A stretch of DNA of 64,000 bases from Flavobacterium difficile (GCF_011392115.1 NZ_JAAJBT010000006.1:62001-126000), one strand, 5' to 3'. Positions 1 through 7,867 are shown, counted from the stretch's first letter. Translations and numbers: made by a program. Notes: a model not told the origin generated them from the sequence alone.

Positions 1-838
1 GTTTCTTTTGTAGCGCGTTTAAGTCTTTAGCCGCTTCACGACAATGGTCGCATCCTGGAACGAAGAAACATAATATTTTTTGACCTTTATCAATATCGGC
101 ATAAAACTCTGCATAACCTGAAACCGCTTGTTTTGGACCAGCATCTTTTTTGACTTCCTCAACTTCTTTTTCAATTTTTGTTATTGATGAATCGATAGCT
201 TTTGTTTTCTCAACTTTTATGGTGTCCTCAGCTTGTGAAATTGTATCATTTAATACAGTATTAGAGATGTCTGATGAACTTGAAGTAGTACTTGCTTTCA
301 TTGGCGCCAACATGAATAAACCTGAAATACAAGCTAAAGTCACGGTTGTTAAAATCCAAAAGTTTGATTTCGGATCATTATCTAAAATTTTCCAAAGCCA
401 GATTAATAAACCAACTGCAATACTGTTTTTAACAATTGCTTCAATAGGTGTCATCGGAATTAATTCGCCAAAGCAACCGCAATTTCCTGAATTTCCTCCA
501 GTCGAAAAGGTAACATAACTTAAATGTAAAATGAATACAACTAGTAAACCAATGGTAGCAGGAATAGTTATACGTTTTAAATAATTTGGGTTCAATAGTA
601 AGAAACCAAGTGCGAATTCAATTCCAATTAAAATTCTTGAAAAATAGGGAGCAACCGATTCTGAAAATCCTAGAGTTAAAAGTTGTTTCACTTCAAAAGT
701 AGATATAGCAAAATAAGGTGAAAAATCGATAAAAGGAAAATCGGAAATCCAACCTTTTGATATTTTTGCTAAAGCAGAAACTATAAAAAGTAGAGCAACT
801 ACAATTCTAATGGTCCAAGATATATTTTTTTTGTTCAT
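1..838 (-). CDS. DoxX/MauE-like membrane protein with thioredoxin-like C-terminus (3' end outside window)
   Basis: The reading frame is open from the ATG at 838 to the window edge (279 codons seen), so the C-terminus is missing. About four hydrophobic segments occupy residues 9-160 and resemble the DoxX/MauE redox-membrane family. A C-G-C-F-G motif at 120-124 is like the cysteine motif of MauE relatives. After a Ser/Lys/Glu-rich linker (about 185-235) a second domain begins, with a CDHC pair at 263-266 preceded by a F-F-V-P-G strand, as in thioredoxin-fold proteins. It probably handles thiol redox chemistry at the membrane; the substrate is unknown. A candidate minus-strand -7 box (TAAATTTG) is at 905-912. 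Confidence 0.75.
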   Translation of the reverse strand, partial: MNKKNISWTIRIVVALLFIVSALAKISKGWISDFPFIDFSPYFAISTFEVKQLLTLGFSESVAPYFSRILIGIEFALGFLLLNPNYLKRITIPATIGLLVVFILHLSYVTFSTGGNSGNCGCFGELIPMTPIEAIVKNSIAVGLLIWLWKILDNDPKSNFWILTTVTLACISGLFMLAPMKASTTSSSSDISNTVLNDTISQAEDTIKVEKTKAIDSSITKIEKEVEEVKKDAGPKQAVSGYAEFYADIDKGQKILCFFVPGCDHCREAAKDLNALQKK

Positions 839-961
839 GAGTTTTTTTATTGTTTTTCTTTCAGGTTTCAGATTGTACTCAAAGTAAATTATTATTTGAG
901 CTAACAAATTTAGTTATGCTTTTACATTGATTTTGTTAACAATATGTTATTTAACTTGAAA

Positions 962-1504
962 CTAAATAAAACGATTCATCAGTATTAAAGCGAAAACTGA
1001 ATAATTTATCATGTCTTGATAATTGGCATCAATTCCTTCTGAAACTAGTGTTTTTCCTTTGTTGTCTTCAATTTGTTTCACACGCAATAACTTCTGAATG
1101 ATTAAATCTGTTAAAGAACTAACTCGCATGTCGCGCCATGCTTCTCCATAATCATGATTTTTATCTTCCATCAATTGTTTGGTTACCGCAATTTTTTCAT
1201 TGTATAATTGGATGGCCTCTTCTGCTGCTAAATCAGGTTGAGTCGCAATGCCTTTATCCATTTGAATCAAAGCCATCACACAATAATTGATAATTCCTAT
1301 AAATTCAGAGGTTTCGTCTTCGTCTACTTTTCTTACCTCATTTTCTTGTAAGCTTCTGATGCGTTGTGCTTTAATAAATATTTGATCCGTTAACGATGGC
1401 AAACGTAAAACGCGCCAAGCGGTTCCGTAATCGTGCGCTTTTTTAGTAAATAAATCCCTGCAAACTGTAATTACTTTGTCGTATTCTTGTGAGGTATTGC
1501 TCAT
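962..1504 (-). CDS. DUF1599 domain protein (two tandem copies)
   Basis: A 180-residue cytoplasmic protein that matches the DUF1599 (nucleotide-modification-associated) family by motif. It is an internal duplication: H-D-Y-G-T-A-W-R-V near residue 24 and H-D-Y-G-E-A-W-R-D-M near residue 117 are each followed by S-L-T-D-x-I, then a basic helix and an I-x-x-Y-x-V/C-x-A-L-I-x-M motif. The family is found next to folP in other Flavobacteria, as here (divergent, 178 bases apart). The biochemical role is not established. Call by motif only. Confidence 0.85.
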   Translation of the reverse strand: MSNTSQEYDKVITVCRDLFTKKAHDYGTAWRVLRLPSLTDQIFIKAQRIRSLQENEVRKVDEDETSEFIGIINYCVMALIQMDKGIATQPDLAAEEAIQLYNEKIAVTKQLMEDKNHDYGEAWRDMRVSSLTDLIIQKLLRVKQIEDNKGKTLVSEGIDANYQDMINYSVFALILMNRFI

Positions 1505-1538
1505 TATTATATTATATTTGTATATTCATTTATGTTTT

Positions 1539-1645
1539 GCCACGAATGCACTAATTTTTAAGTTTTTGATTAATTAATTCGAATTATTATCGACAAAGTT
1601 GATTTTTAATTTTTTTGAAAGAATAGTAATTCGAGAATTCGTGGC
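1539..1645. repeat. Dispersed ~105-bp element, copy A
   Basis: Left end GCCACGAATGCACTAA (1539-1554) and right end GAATTCGTGGC (1635-1645) form inverted termini (GCCACGAAT / ATTCGTGGC). The interior holds further AATTCGA-type palindromes. The same ends recur at 4046-4148, in degraded form at 13561-13650, and as a right end only at 50828-50837. No coding capacity. Confidence 0.75.
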
Positions 1646-1681
1646 TAAATTATCAAACTTCAAATATAAGTAAAAAATACT

Positions 1682-2509
1682 ATGTCAACAATAAACTGTA
1701 AGGGAACACTTGTCGATTTATCAACACCTAAAGTAATGGGAATTGTTAATGTTACTCCAGATTCTTTTTTTGATGGTGGCAAACTGACCAATTCTGATGA
1801 AATTGTGAGTCAAGTTGCGAAAATGCTTCACGACGGTGCTACGTTTATTGATTTGGGTGGTTATTCGAGTAAACCTGGAGCTGAATTTGTTTCGGAAATT
1901 GAAGAATTGAATCGAGTGATACCAATTGTGAGGTTGTTGTTAGAGAAGTTTCCAGATATTTTACTTTCGATTGATACGTTTAGAAGTGAAGTTGCCAAAC
2001 AAGCCGTAGAAAATGGTGCAGCAATTGTTAATGATATTTCGGCAGGTTTGTTAGATGATAAAATGTTGGAAACGGTCGCGAAATTGCAAGTTCCATACAT
2101 AATGATGCACATGAAAGGCACGCCACAAACGATGCAAAGCTTAGCAAATTATGACGATTTATTAAAAGAAATGAATTTTTATTTTTCGGAACGAATTGCC
2201 AAAGCCAGAAGTTTTGGATTAAACGATATTATCATCGATCCTGGATTTGGATTTGCGAAAACCATCGCACACAATTACGAATTATTACAAAATTTAGAGT
2301 TACTACATTTTCACGAATTACCGATTTTAGCAGGAATTTCAAGAAAATCGATGATTTATAAAACCTTGGAAATTTCACCTAAAGAAGCTTTAAATGGAAC
2401 CACTTTTTTACACGCCTTTTGTTTGCAAAAAGGTTCAAATATTTTACGCGTTCATGATGTGAAAGAAGCTGTAGAGTGTGTGAAATTAATTTGTCAGTTT
2501 AAAAACTAA
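1682..2509 (+). CDS. folP: Dihydropteroate synthase
   Basis: Condenses 6-hydroxymethyl-dihydropterin pyrophosphate with p-aminobenzoate in folate synthesis. At 275 residues it is the usual length for the TIM-barrel enzyme. Visible signatures in order: M-G-I-V-N-V-T-P-D-S-F (about 19-29), D-L-G-G-Y-S-S-K-P-G-A (about 58-68, the sulfonamide-contacting loop, normally D-I-G-G-x-S-T-R-P-G), S-I-D-T-F (about 98), V-N-D-I-S-A-G (about 117), M-H-M-K-G-T-P, D-P-G-F-G-F and S-R-K-S near the C-terminus. The ATG at 1682 fits the family start. It stands alone and is divergent from the DUF1599 gene. Sulfonamide susceptibility cannot be judged here. Confidence 0.96.
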   Translation: MSTINCKGTLVDLSTPKVMGIVNVTPDSFFDGGKLTNSDEIVSQVAKMLHDGATFIDLGGYSSKPGAEFVSEIEELNRVIPIVRLLLEKFPDILLSIDTFRSEVAKQAVENGAAIVNDISAGLLDDKMLETVAKLQVPYIMMHMKGTPQTMQSLANYDDLLKEMNFYFSERIAKARSFGLNDIIIDPGFGFAKTIAHNYELLQNLELLHFHELPILAGISRKSMIYKTLEISPKEALNGTTFLHAFCLQKGSNILRVHDVKEAVECVKLICQFKN

Positions 2510-2555
2510 CTTCTTAGCGCGTCACTTTTACCTTTTTACTTTTTACTTGTTTCTT

Positions 2556-3029
2556 TTAATTATGGTGATATGGTTCATTATTCAAAATTGTAAAACCTCT
2601 ATAAATTTGTTCAATCACAAATAATCTAACCATTTGATGTGAAAAAGTCATTTGAGATAACGCCACTTTTCCTTGTGCTTTTTGATACACTTCTTCTGAA
2701 AAACCATAAGGGCCGCCAATTACAAAAACTAAAGTCTTAATTCCAGAATTCATTTTCTTTTGTAAAAAATCAGAAAAACCAACGCTGTTAAATTCTTTTC
2801 CGTTTTCGTCCAATAAAATCAATTGGTCGGTGGGTGCTAATTTGGATAGAATAAGCTGACCTTCTTTTACTTTTTGTTCACTTTCCGATAAGTTTTTAAC
2901 GTTTTTGATATCAGGAATAACATCCAATTCGAACTTAATATAAAATCCCAGTCGTTTCGTGTATTCGTCAATTAACGCTTGTAGGTTTTTATTGTCGGTT
3001 TTGCCAATGGCTAATAGTTTGATGTTCAT
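2556..3029 (-). CDS. rlmH: 23S rRNA pseudouridine-1915 N3-methyltransferase RlmH
   Basis: SPOUT-family (knotted) methyltransferase that modifies pseudouridine 1915 in helix 69 of 23S rRNA. At 157 residues it is the family length. The SAM-binding knot is visible: L-D-E-N-G-K-E-F (about 73-80), F-V-I-G-G-P-Y-G-F (about 102-110), L-S-x-M-T-F-S-H-Q-M-V-R (about 124-135), E-Q-I-Y-R-G-F-T-I-L-N-N-E-P-Y-H, and the typical C-terminal H-x-x-Y-H-H-like end. It is separated from the upstream yebC by a repeat-rich 181-base spacer, so it is probably transcribed on its own. Confidence 0.96.
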   Translation of the reverse strand: MNIKLLAIGKTDNKNLQALIDEYTKRLGFYIKFELDVIPDIKNVKNLSESEQKVKEGQLILSKLAPTDQLILLDENGKEFNSVGFSDFLQKKMNSGIKTLVFVIGGPYGFSEEVYQKAQGKVALSQMTFSHQMVRLFVIEQIYRGFTILNNEPYHHN

Positions 3030-3049
3030 TTCTTTAAGTTTTCAGTCAG

Positions 3050-3205
3050 AGTTTTCAGTCGCAGTCGCAGTCACAGTCACAGTCACAGTCACAGTTTTCA
3101 GTTTTTAGTCACAGTTGCGGGATACGGTTTTAGTTTAACAAAAATGCAGAATTTAAAATAATAAATTCTGCATAAACTGTATACCGAAAACTGCGACTGA
3201 AAACT
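3050..3205. repeat. Hexamer array within a 16-bp inverted repeat
   Basis: CAGTCR is repeated about 6.5 times at 3056-3094 and is followed by AGTTTTC/AGTTTTT variants. AGTTTTCAGTCGCAGT at 3050-3065 is exactly inverted at 3190-3205, which ends five bases from the yebC stop codon. The array lies between the rlmH start and the yebC stop. A related array is at 60168-60232. Confidence 0.85.
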
Positions 3206-3210
3206 AAATA

Positions 3211-3927
3211 TTAATTCTCAACCATGGTGTGGAAAACGTTCATTACGTCGTCGTCTTCTTCAATTTTTTCTAATAATTTCTCCACATCTGCTACTTGTTC
3301 TGGTGTTAATTCTTTTGTAACTTGTGGAATTCTATCAAAACCAGAAGATAAAATTTCTAAACCTCTAGCTTCTAATTCTTTTTGAATGGCTCCGAAACTT
3401 TCGAAAGGAGCGTACATTAAAATGCCGTCTTCCTCATCAGCGAAAATTTCTTCTACACCAAAATCAATCATTTCTAATTCTAATTCGTCAATATCTTGTC
3501 CAGCAGCAGGAATACGGAAATTACATGTATGATCAAACATAAATTCCACTGAACCTTGCGTTCCTAATGTTCCGTTACATTTGTTGAAATAACTTCTAAT
3601 ATTGGCAACCGTTCTGTTATTATTATCTGACGCGGTTTCAATTAAGATGGCAATTCCGTGTGGTGCGTAACCTTCAAATAAAATTTCTTTATAATTGGCA
3701 GTGTCTTTATCTGTTGCTTTTTTGATGGCGCGTTCCACGTTCTCTTTTGGCATATTTACGGCCTTTGAGTTTTGTATGATTGCTCTTAAACGTGAGTTTG
3801 CATCAGGGTTTGGACCTCCTTCTTTAACTGCCATTACAATATCTTTACCAATTCTGGTAAACGCTTTGGCCATTGCCGACCAACGCTTCATTTTTCTTCC
3901 TTTTCTGAATTCAAACGCTCTTCCCAT
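3211..3927 (-). CDS. yebC: YebC/PmpR-family regulatory/translation factor
   Basis: A 238-residue member of the YebC/TACO1 family, annotated as a DNA-binding regulator and more recently linked to translation of difficult proline stretches. The N-terminus carries the signature M-G-R-A-F-E-F-R-K followed by K-x-K-R-W-S-A-M-A-K-A-F-T-R-I-G-K (about 12-28), then G-G-P-N-P-D-x-N-x-R-L-R (about 38-49) and M-P-K-E-N-V-E-R-A-I-K-K (about 59-70). The acidic C-terminus (E-E-D-D-D-V) is usual. Length and start match the family. It appears monocistronic. Confidence 0.95.
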   Translation of the reverse strand: MGRAFEFRKGRKMKRWSAMAKAFTRIGKDIVMAVKEGGPNPDANSRLRAIIQNSKAVNMPKENVERAIKKATDKDTANYKEILFEGYAPHGIAILIETASDNNNRTVANIRSYFNKCNGTLGTQGSVEFMFDHTCNFRIPAAGQDIDELELEMIDFGVEEIFADEEDGILMYAPFESFGAIQKELEARGLEILSSGFDRIPQVTKELTPEQVADVEKLLEKIEEDDDVMNVFHTMVEN

Positions 3928-4045
3928 TTCTCGTTTTGGATTTTAAAATATTCTTGCAAAAATAAAATAAGCAAATAGTAAAAAAAAATGTTTGAGTGTT
4001 TTTTTTATGGTTTGAGAATTTAATTCTCAGAACCTTGCACATTTT

Positions 4046-4148
4046 GCCACGCATACACTAATTTTTCTTTATAAACATTAGATTTAATTCGAATTTCATC
4101 AAAGATGAACAAATTTTTTAGTCAAAATTTAATTCGAGAATTCGTGGC
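4046..4148. repeat. Dispersed ~105-bp element, copy B
   Basis: Ends GCCAC-GCATACACTAATTT (4046 on) and AATTCGAGAATTCGTGGC (to 4148) match copy A at 1539-1645 at both ends. The middle differs in sequence but keeps length and A/T content. It sits just upstream of the RluA-family promoter. Confidence 0.75.
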
Positions 4149-4184
4149 AAATATTTATAAATTAATTTGGGATATATAGTCTAA

Positions 4185-4215
4185 TTGGTAATACAATTCT
4201 ATTGCTTTATCTTTG
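4185..4215 (+). promoter_or_regulatory. Bacteroidota-type promoter of the RluA-family gene
   Basis: TTG at 4185-4187, a 20-base spacer and TATCTTTG at 4208-4215 match the TTG-N(17-23)-TAnnTTTG consensus. The ATG at 4220 is only four bases beyond the box, implying a leaderless or nearly leaderless mRNA. An in-frame TTG at 4202 lies inside the promoter and is not the start. Confidence 0.7.
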
Positions 4216-4219
4216 CCCA

Positions 4220-5890
4220 ATGCAAAATCATTTTTTTCAACCTTTTCAAACCGACATTTCAGGAATTTCTTTGCCTGAAAAATTTACCTTTCCGTTTTAT
4301 TATCAACCACATCCATTAAGTAAAATTGCAGCTTCGGCTTTGCAGAATTACTTAGAAACCCAATCTGATTTTGAGCATAATTTTGGTTTAGATGAAAGTC
4401 AATCAGGATTGGTTATAGGTAAAATGTTTGGCGTTTTGGTTTGTCAAAATGAAAAAGACGAATTAGGTTATTTGTGGGCGTTTTCAGGGAAATTAGCCAA
4501 TGAAAATCAGCATAATTATTTTGTTCCAACTGTTTTTGATATGTTAACCGAAAATAGTTTTTTTCGTAAAGAAGAAGAACTGTTAAATGCTTATAATCGA
4601 GAAATTGAAGCGTTAGAAGTTTCTGAAGATTATTTGAAAGAAATAGAAAATTATAATGCAAAAAAACTTCAAGCTGAAACAGAATTGCAAAATCAGAAAA
4701 ATAGAATAAAAGAACAGAAAACACTACGTGATGCCAGAAGAGTTCAAATCGAATCGACTTTAAATCAGGAAGAATTAGAAGCTTTTAATTTTGAATTGTC
4801 TGAAGAAAGTAAAAAGGAAAGCATTTTGTTAAAGAAAATGACAAAATATTGGAAATTAACTTTACAAGCTTTAGAAGAAAAAGGTTTGGTGTTTTCAAAT
4901 GAATTGATGCAATTAAAAGAAGAAAGAAAGGCGAAATCTGCAGCTTTACAACAAAAATTATTTGCTGAATATTCGTTTTACAATCAATATAAAGAAAAGA
5001 AAAGTTTAGGTGAAATATTTAATAATAATCCACCAGCAGGAGCAGGAGAATGTGCCGCTCCAAAGTTATTGCATTACGCTTTTCAACATAATTTGAACCC
5101 TATTTGTATGGCAGAATTTTGGTGGGGACAATCGCCAAATTTAGAAATACGACAACACAAGCAATTTTATCCATCATGCAAGAGTAAATGCGAACCTATT
5201 TTAATGGGACATATGTTGCAAGGTATAGAAATGGAAGACAATCCGTTTATAATGAATCATGCGGAAGGAAAAGATATTGAAATTGTGTACGAAGATGAAG
5301 TAATGCTTGTAGTAAATAAACCCACTGAATTTTTATCGGTTCCAGGAAAAACCATTTCCGATTCTGTTTATGCTCGAATGAAGGAGAAATATCCTGATGC
5401 TTCTGGTCCGCTAATTGTACATCGTTTAGACATGTCCACTTCCGGAATTATGTTAATCGCTAAAAATGAAGTTACAGCGGTGCAATTACAAAGTCAGTTC
5501 ATCAATAGAACTATTAAGAAACGATACGTAGCTTTATTAGATGGTTTATTAGAAAAATCTTATGGTTATATCGATTTGCCTTTACGAGTAGATTTAGAGG
5601 ATAGACCTAGACAATTAGTTTGTTACGAACACGGAAAACCCGCGCAAACCAAATGGAAAACTATTGAAGTCAAAAACGGAAAAACGAAAGTTCATTTTTA
5701 CCCAATAACTGGAAGAACGCACCAATTACGAGTTCATGCTTCACATAATTTAGGATTAAAAACTCCAATTTTTGGCGACGATTTATACGGTACGAAAGCC
5801 GATAGATTGCATTTACATGCCGAATGGATTCAGTTTGAACATCCGGTTACTAAAGAAGTAATGGAGATTTTGGTGGAAGCGGAGTTTTAG
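4220..5890 (+). CDS. RluA-family pseudouridine synthase with long N-terminal extension
   Basis: A 556-residue protein. The C-terminal ~220 residues form an RluA-type catalytic domain: V-V-N-K-P (about 362), the catalytic H-R-L-D-M-S-T-S-G (about 401-409), R-Y-V-A-L-L-D-G and the final G-R-T-H-Q-L-R-V-H motif. The first ~330 residues are not seen in standard RluA/RluC/RluD. They include a Glu/Lys-rich coiled coil (about 135-260) and a Cys-containing region (C-A-A-P-K-L-L; S-C-K-S-K-C-E-P-I-L-M-G-H-M). This layout resembles the long RluA-family proteins annotated in Bacteroidota. The RNA target is unknown. The start is set by the overlapping promoter. Confidence 0.85.
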   Translation: MQNHFFQPFQTDISGISLPEKFTFPFYYQPHPLSKIAASALQNYLETQSDFEHNFGLDESQSGLVIGKMFGVLVCQNEKDELGYLWAFSGKLANENQHNYFVPTVFDMLTENSFFRKEEELLNAYNREIEALEVSEDYLKEIENYNAKKLQAETELQNQKNRIKEQKTLRDARRVQIESTLNQEELEAFNFELSEESKKESILLKKMTKYWKLTLQALEEKGLVFSNELMQLKEERKAKSAALQQKLFAEYSFYNQYKEKKSLGEIFNNNPPAGAGECAAPKLLHYAFQHNLNPICMAEFWWGQSPNLEIRQHKQFYPSCKSKCEPILMGHMLQGIEMEDNPFIMNHAEGKDIEIVYEDEVMLVVNKPTEFLSVPGKTISDSVYARMKEKYPDASGPLIVHRLDMSTSGIMLIAKNEVTAVQLQSQFINRTIKKRYVALLDGLLEKSYGYIDLPLRVDLEDRPRQLVCYEHGKPAQTKWKTIEVKNGKTKVHFYPITGRTHQLRVHASHNLGLKTPIFGDDLYGTKADRLHLHAEWIQFEHPVTKEVMEILVEAEF

Positions 5891-5937
5891 TTTCATTAAC
5901 CCTTCGAGGGTTTTAAACCCTCGAAGGGTTAATGAAA
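5891..5937. repeat. REP-like palindrome, left flank of RAYT gene (also a terminator candidate)
   Basis: Perfect palindrome with 23-base arms (5891-5913 and 5915-5937) around a single T. The core is AACCCTTCGAGGGTTT and its complement. It overlaps the stop codon of the RAYT gene and follows the RluA-family stop directly, so it could end transcription from both sides. The same core is at 6583-6627. Confidence 0.85.
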
Positions 5938-6537
5938 TTCTTGATAAAATTCAATTGAAGATAAATTTGAATTATGAAATTCAATAAAATTTGAAATATT
6001 TCCAAACATATCAACAACTTCATTTCTTTTTAAATTTGTATTTTTTGTTGAAATAATTGTTTCGTATGAACTCCAAGGATACAAATTCATGCTTTTACAA
6101 AAACCGTGTTGTACAGGATTGTTGTGTATGTAATAAATTAGTTTTTTTAAATATTCTTCTGAATCAATTCGTTTTCTTTTAAACTTCGATTGAAAAATTT
6201 TTCCAGATCTTTTGTGTTTTTTATTTATAGCTTGTGTGTAAGCATTAAAGAAATGAGAAAATTGTTTCGAAGCATCAATAACTTTTGGTTTTTCAACAGT
6301 TGTATATGATAATTCATCTTCAAAAATTTCTTCACTAGTTTTTATTCTTACAGCAATATGAAAATGGTTTTTCAACAAACACCAAGCATAAGTATCTGCA
6401 ATTGGATTAATGTATTTTGCGTAAAGTTTTAAAAAGTGATAGTAATTTTCAGTATCAAAGAAGATGTTTTCTCCATTATTTCCATTGTTGTAGATATGAT
6501 AATAATTTCCGGCAATTATTGGTGTAACTATTTGCAT
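5929..6537 (-). CDS. REP-associated tyrosine transposase (RAYT, Y1/IS200-like)
   Basis: A 202-residue single-strand HUH nuclease of the IS200-related RAYT class. It carries the metal-binding N-H-F-H motif at 57-60 (HUH) and, downstream, E-E-Y-L-K-K-L-I-Y-Y-I-H-N-N-P-V (about 117-132), which contains the candidate catalytic tyrosine, followed by Y-P-W-S-S-Y, typical of RAYTs. The length is intact. It is inserted between the RluA-family gene and hutI and has palindromes at both gene ends but no IS200-type partner gene. RAYTs are usually single-copy domesticated enzymes that maintain REP sequences. I start it at the ATG at 6537, because the longer frame begins inside the -7 box at 6568-6575 (TATATTTG on the minus strand). 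Confidence 0.88.
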   Translation of the reverse strand: MQIVTPIIAGNYYHIYNNGNNGENIFFDTENYYHFLKLYAKYINPIADTYAWCLLKNHFHIAVRIKTSEEIFEDELSYTTVEKPKVIDASKQFSHFFNAYTQAINKKHKRSGKIFQSKFKRKRIDSEEYLKKLIYYIHNNPVQHGFCKSMNLYPWSSYETIISTKNTNLKRNEVVDMFGNISNFIEFHNSNLSSIEFYQEFH

Positions 6538-6567
6538 TTGTATTAATTTTTTATGGCGTGTATAATA

Positions 6568-6575
6568 CAAATATA
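6568..6575 (-). promoter_or_regulatory. -7 box for RAYT gene
   Basis: TATATTTG on the minus strand, 30 bases before the ATG at 6537. No TTG at the ideal spacing; a -33 element is unclear. Confidence 0.5.
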
Positions 6576-6582
6576 ACAAAAT

Positions 6583-6627
6583 AATTTAAACCCTAGAAGG
6601 GTTCAAAACCCTTCGAGGGTTTAAATT
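6583..6627. repeat. REP-like palindrome, right flank of RAYT gene
   Basis: Arms of 21 bases (6583-6603 and 6607-6627) match at 20 of 21 positions around a three-base loop. The core AACCCTTCGAGGGTTT is shared with 5891-5937. It overlaps the hutI stop codon and lies just upstream of the RAYT promoter box. Confidence 0.85.
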
Positions 6628-7867
6628 AAATGTGTACTTTCTCCCCATCCAACCAAACACTATCAATTAAATTCGAAGCAAAACAATACGGAATTTCGTA
6701 AAAACTATGTAAGGGTTTAGTGATAATCAAATTCGCTTTTTTACCTTTTGTGATACTTCCATGAGAATCGCTTAAATCCATCGCGTAAGCTCCATTAATA
6801 GTTGCTGCGTTTATCGCTTCTTCAGGTGTCATTTTCATTTTGATACAAGCTGTTGCCACTACAAAATGCATGTTTCCAGAAGGCGTGGTTCCTGGATTAA
6901 AATCGGAAGCTAAAGCTAAAGGCAAACCGGCGTTTAACATTTGTCGTGCTGGTGTATACGGAATCGAAATAAAATACGAACAACTTGGTAATGCGACTGG
7001 CATACAAGCAGAATCTTTTAAAACTTCTATATCTTCTTCTGTTACAATTTCTAGATGATCGACACTTAAAGCGCCGTTTTCTACACAAGCTTTTATTCCG
7101 TCAATGGCTGTAAACTGATTCACGTGAATTTTTGGCGTTAAGCCATATTTTTTTCCAGCTTCCATAATTTGAATGGTTTCTGAAACACTGAAATAACCCG
7201 TTTCTAAAAACGCATCATTATAATCCGCTAAATTTTCAGAAGCGATTTTCGGCAGCATTTCATTAATTATCAAATCGATATACGCTTGATGATTTTCTTT
7301 GTATTCTGTTGGAAAAGCGTGTGCACCAAGGAAAGTTGACTTTATGGCAATGGGATAATTTTCTTTTAGTTTCTTGATAACACGAAGCATTTTCAATTCG
7401 CCTTCAACGGTCAATCCGTAACCTGATTTGATTTCAACCGCTCCTGTGCCTTGAGCAATGACTTCTTCCAAACGCTTTTTCGATTGGTTATAAATTTCTT
7501 CTTCTGAAGTTTCGTTTAATTTCTTAGCGGAATTTAAAATCCCACCGCCACGATTCGCAATTTCTTCATAAGACAAACCATTAATTCTATCTACAAATTC
7601 ACCACTTCTGTTTCCTGCATATACAATGTGAGTGTGACTGTCGCAAAAACTTGGTAGCACAATTTTTCCAGTTGCATCAACAAGAGTTGCATTTTCTAAT
7701 TTCGGACAATTTGCCATCAAACCAAAATCGGTTATCAAATCGTTTTCTATCAGTAAAAAAGCGTTTTCTAAAAGAGGTAAATCTGCCATTTCTGAACCAG
7801 AAACCTTTTCAATAGAAGTGGCTCTAACTTGTAGTAATTGTTTGATATTTATAATTAGGGTTTGCAT
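6626..7867 (-). CDS. hutI: Imidazolonepropionase
   Basis: Hydrolyses 4-imidazolone-5-propanoate to N-formimino-glutamate in histidine degradation. A 413-residue amidohydrolase-fold enzyme of the usual length. The metal-binding C-D-S-H-T-H (about 76-81), G-A-V-E-I-K-S-G-Y-G (about 145-154), L-G-A-H-A, H-V-N-Q-F, V-D-H-L-E and A-S-D-F-N-P-G-T (about 327-334) motifs are all present. No other hut genes are nearby. Its stop codon lies in the palindrome at 6583-6627. Confidence 0.95.
   Translation of the reverse strand: MQTLIINIKQLLQVRATSIEKVSGSEMADLPLLENAFLLIENDLITDFGLMANCPKLENATLVDATGKIVLPSFCDSHTHIVYAGNRSGEFVDRINGLSYEEIANRGGGILNSAKKLNETSEEEIYNQSKKRLEEVIAQGTGAVEIKSGYGLTVEGELKMLRVIKKLKENYPIAIKSTFLGAHAFPTEYKENHQAYIDLIINEMLPKIASENLADYNDAFLETGYFSVSETIQIMEAGKKYGLTPKIHVNQFTAIDGIKACVENGALSVDHLEIVTEEDIEVLKDSACMPVALPSCSYFISIPYTPARQMLNAGLPLALASDFNPGTTPSGNMHFVVATACIKMKMTPEEAINAATINGAYAMDLSDSHGSITKGKKANLIITKPLHSFYEIPYCFASNLIDSVWLDGEKVHI

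Noticed and set aside
150..518. Plus-strand frame of 122 codons
   Set aside because: It lies antisense to the DoxX-like gene, which has clear membrane segments and motifs; the plus frame has no family features.
5929..6579. Active IS200/IS605 insertion sequence
   Set aside because: There is no tnpB partner, the protein has RAYT-type C-terminal motifs, and the palindromes are at gene ends rather than forming IS200-type left and right ends.
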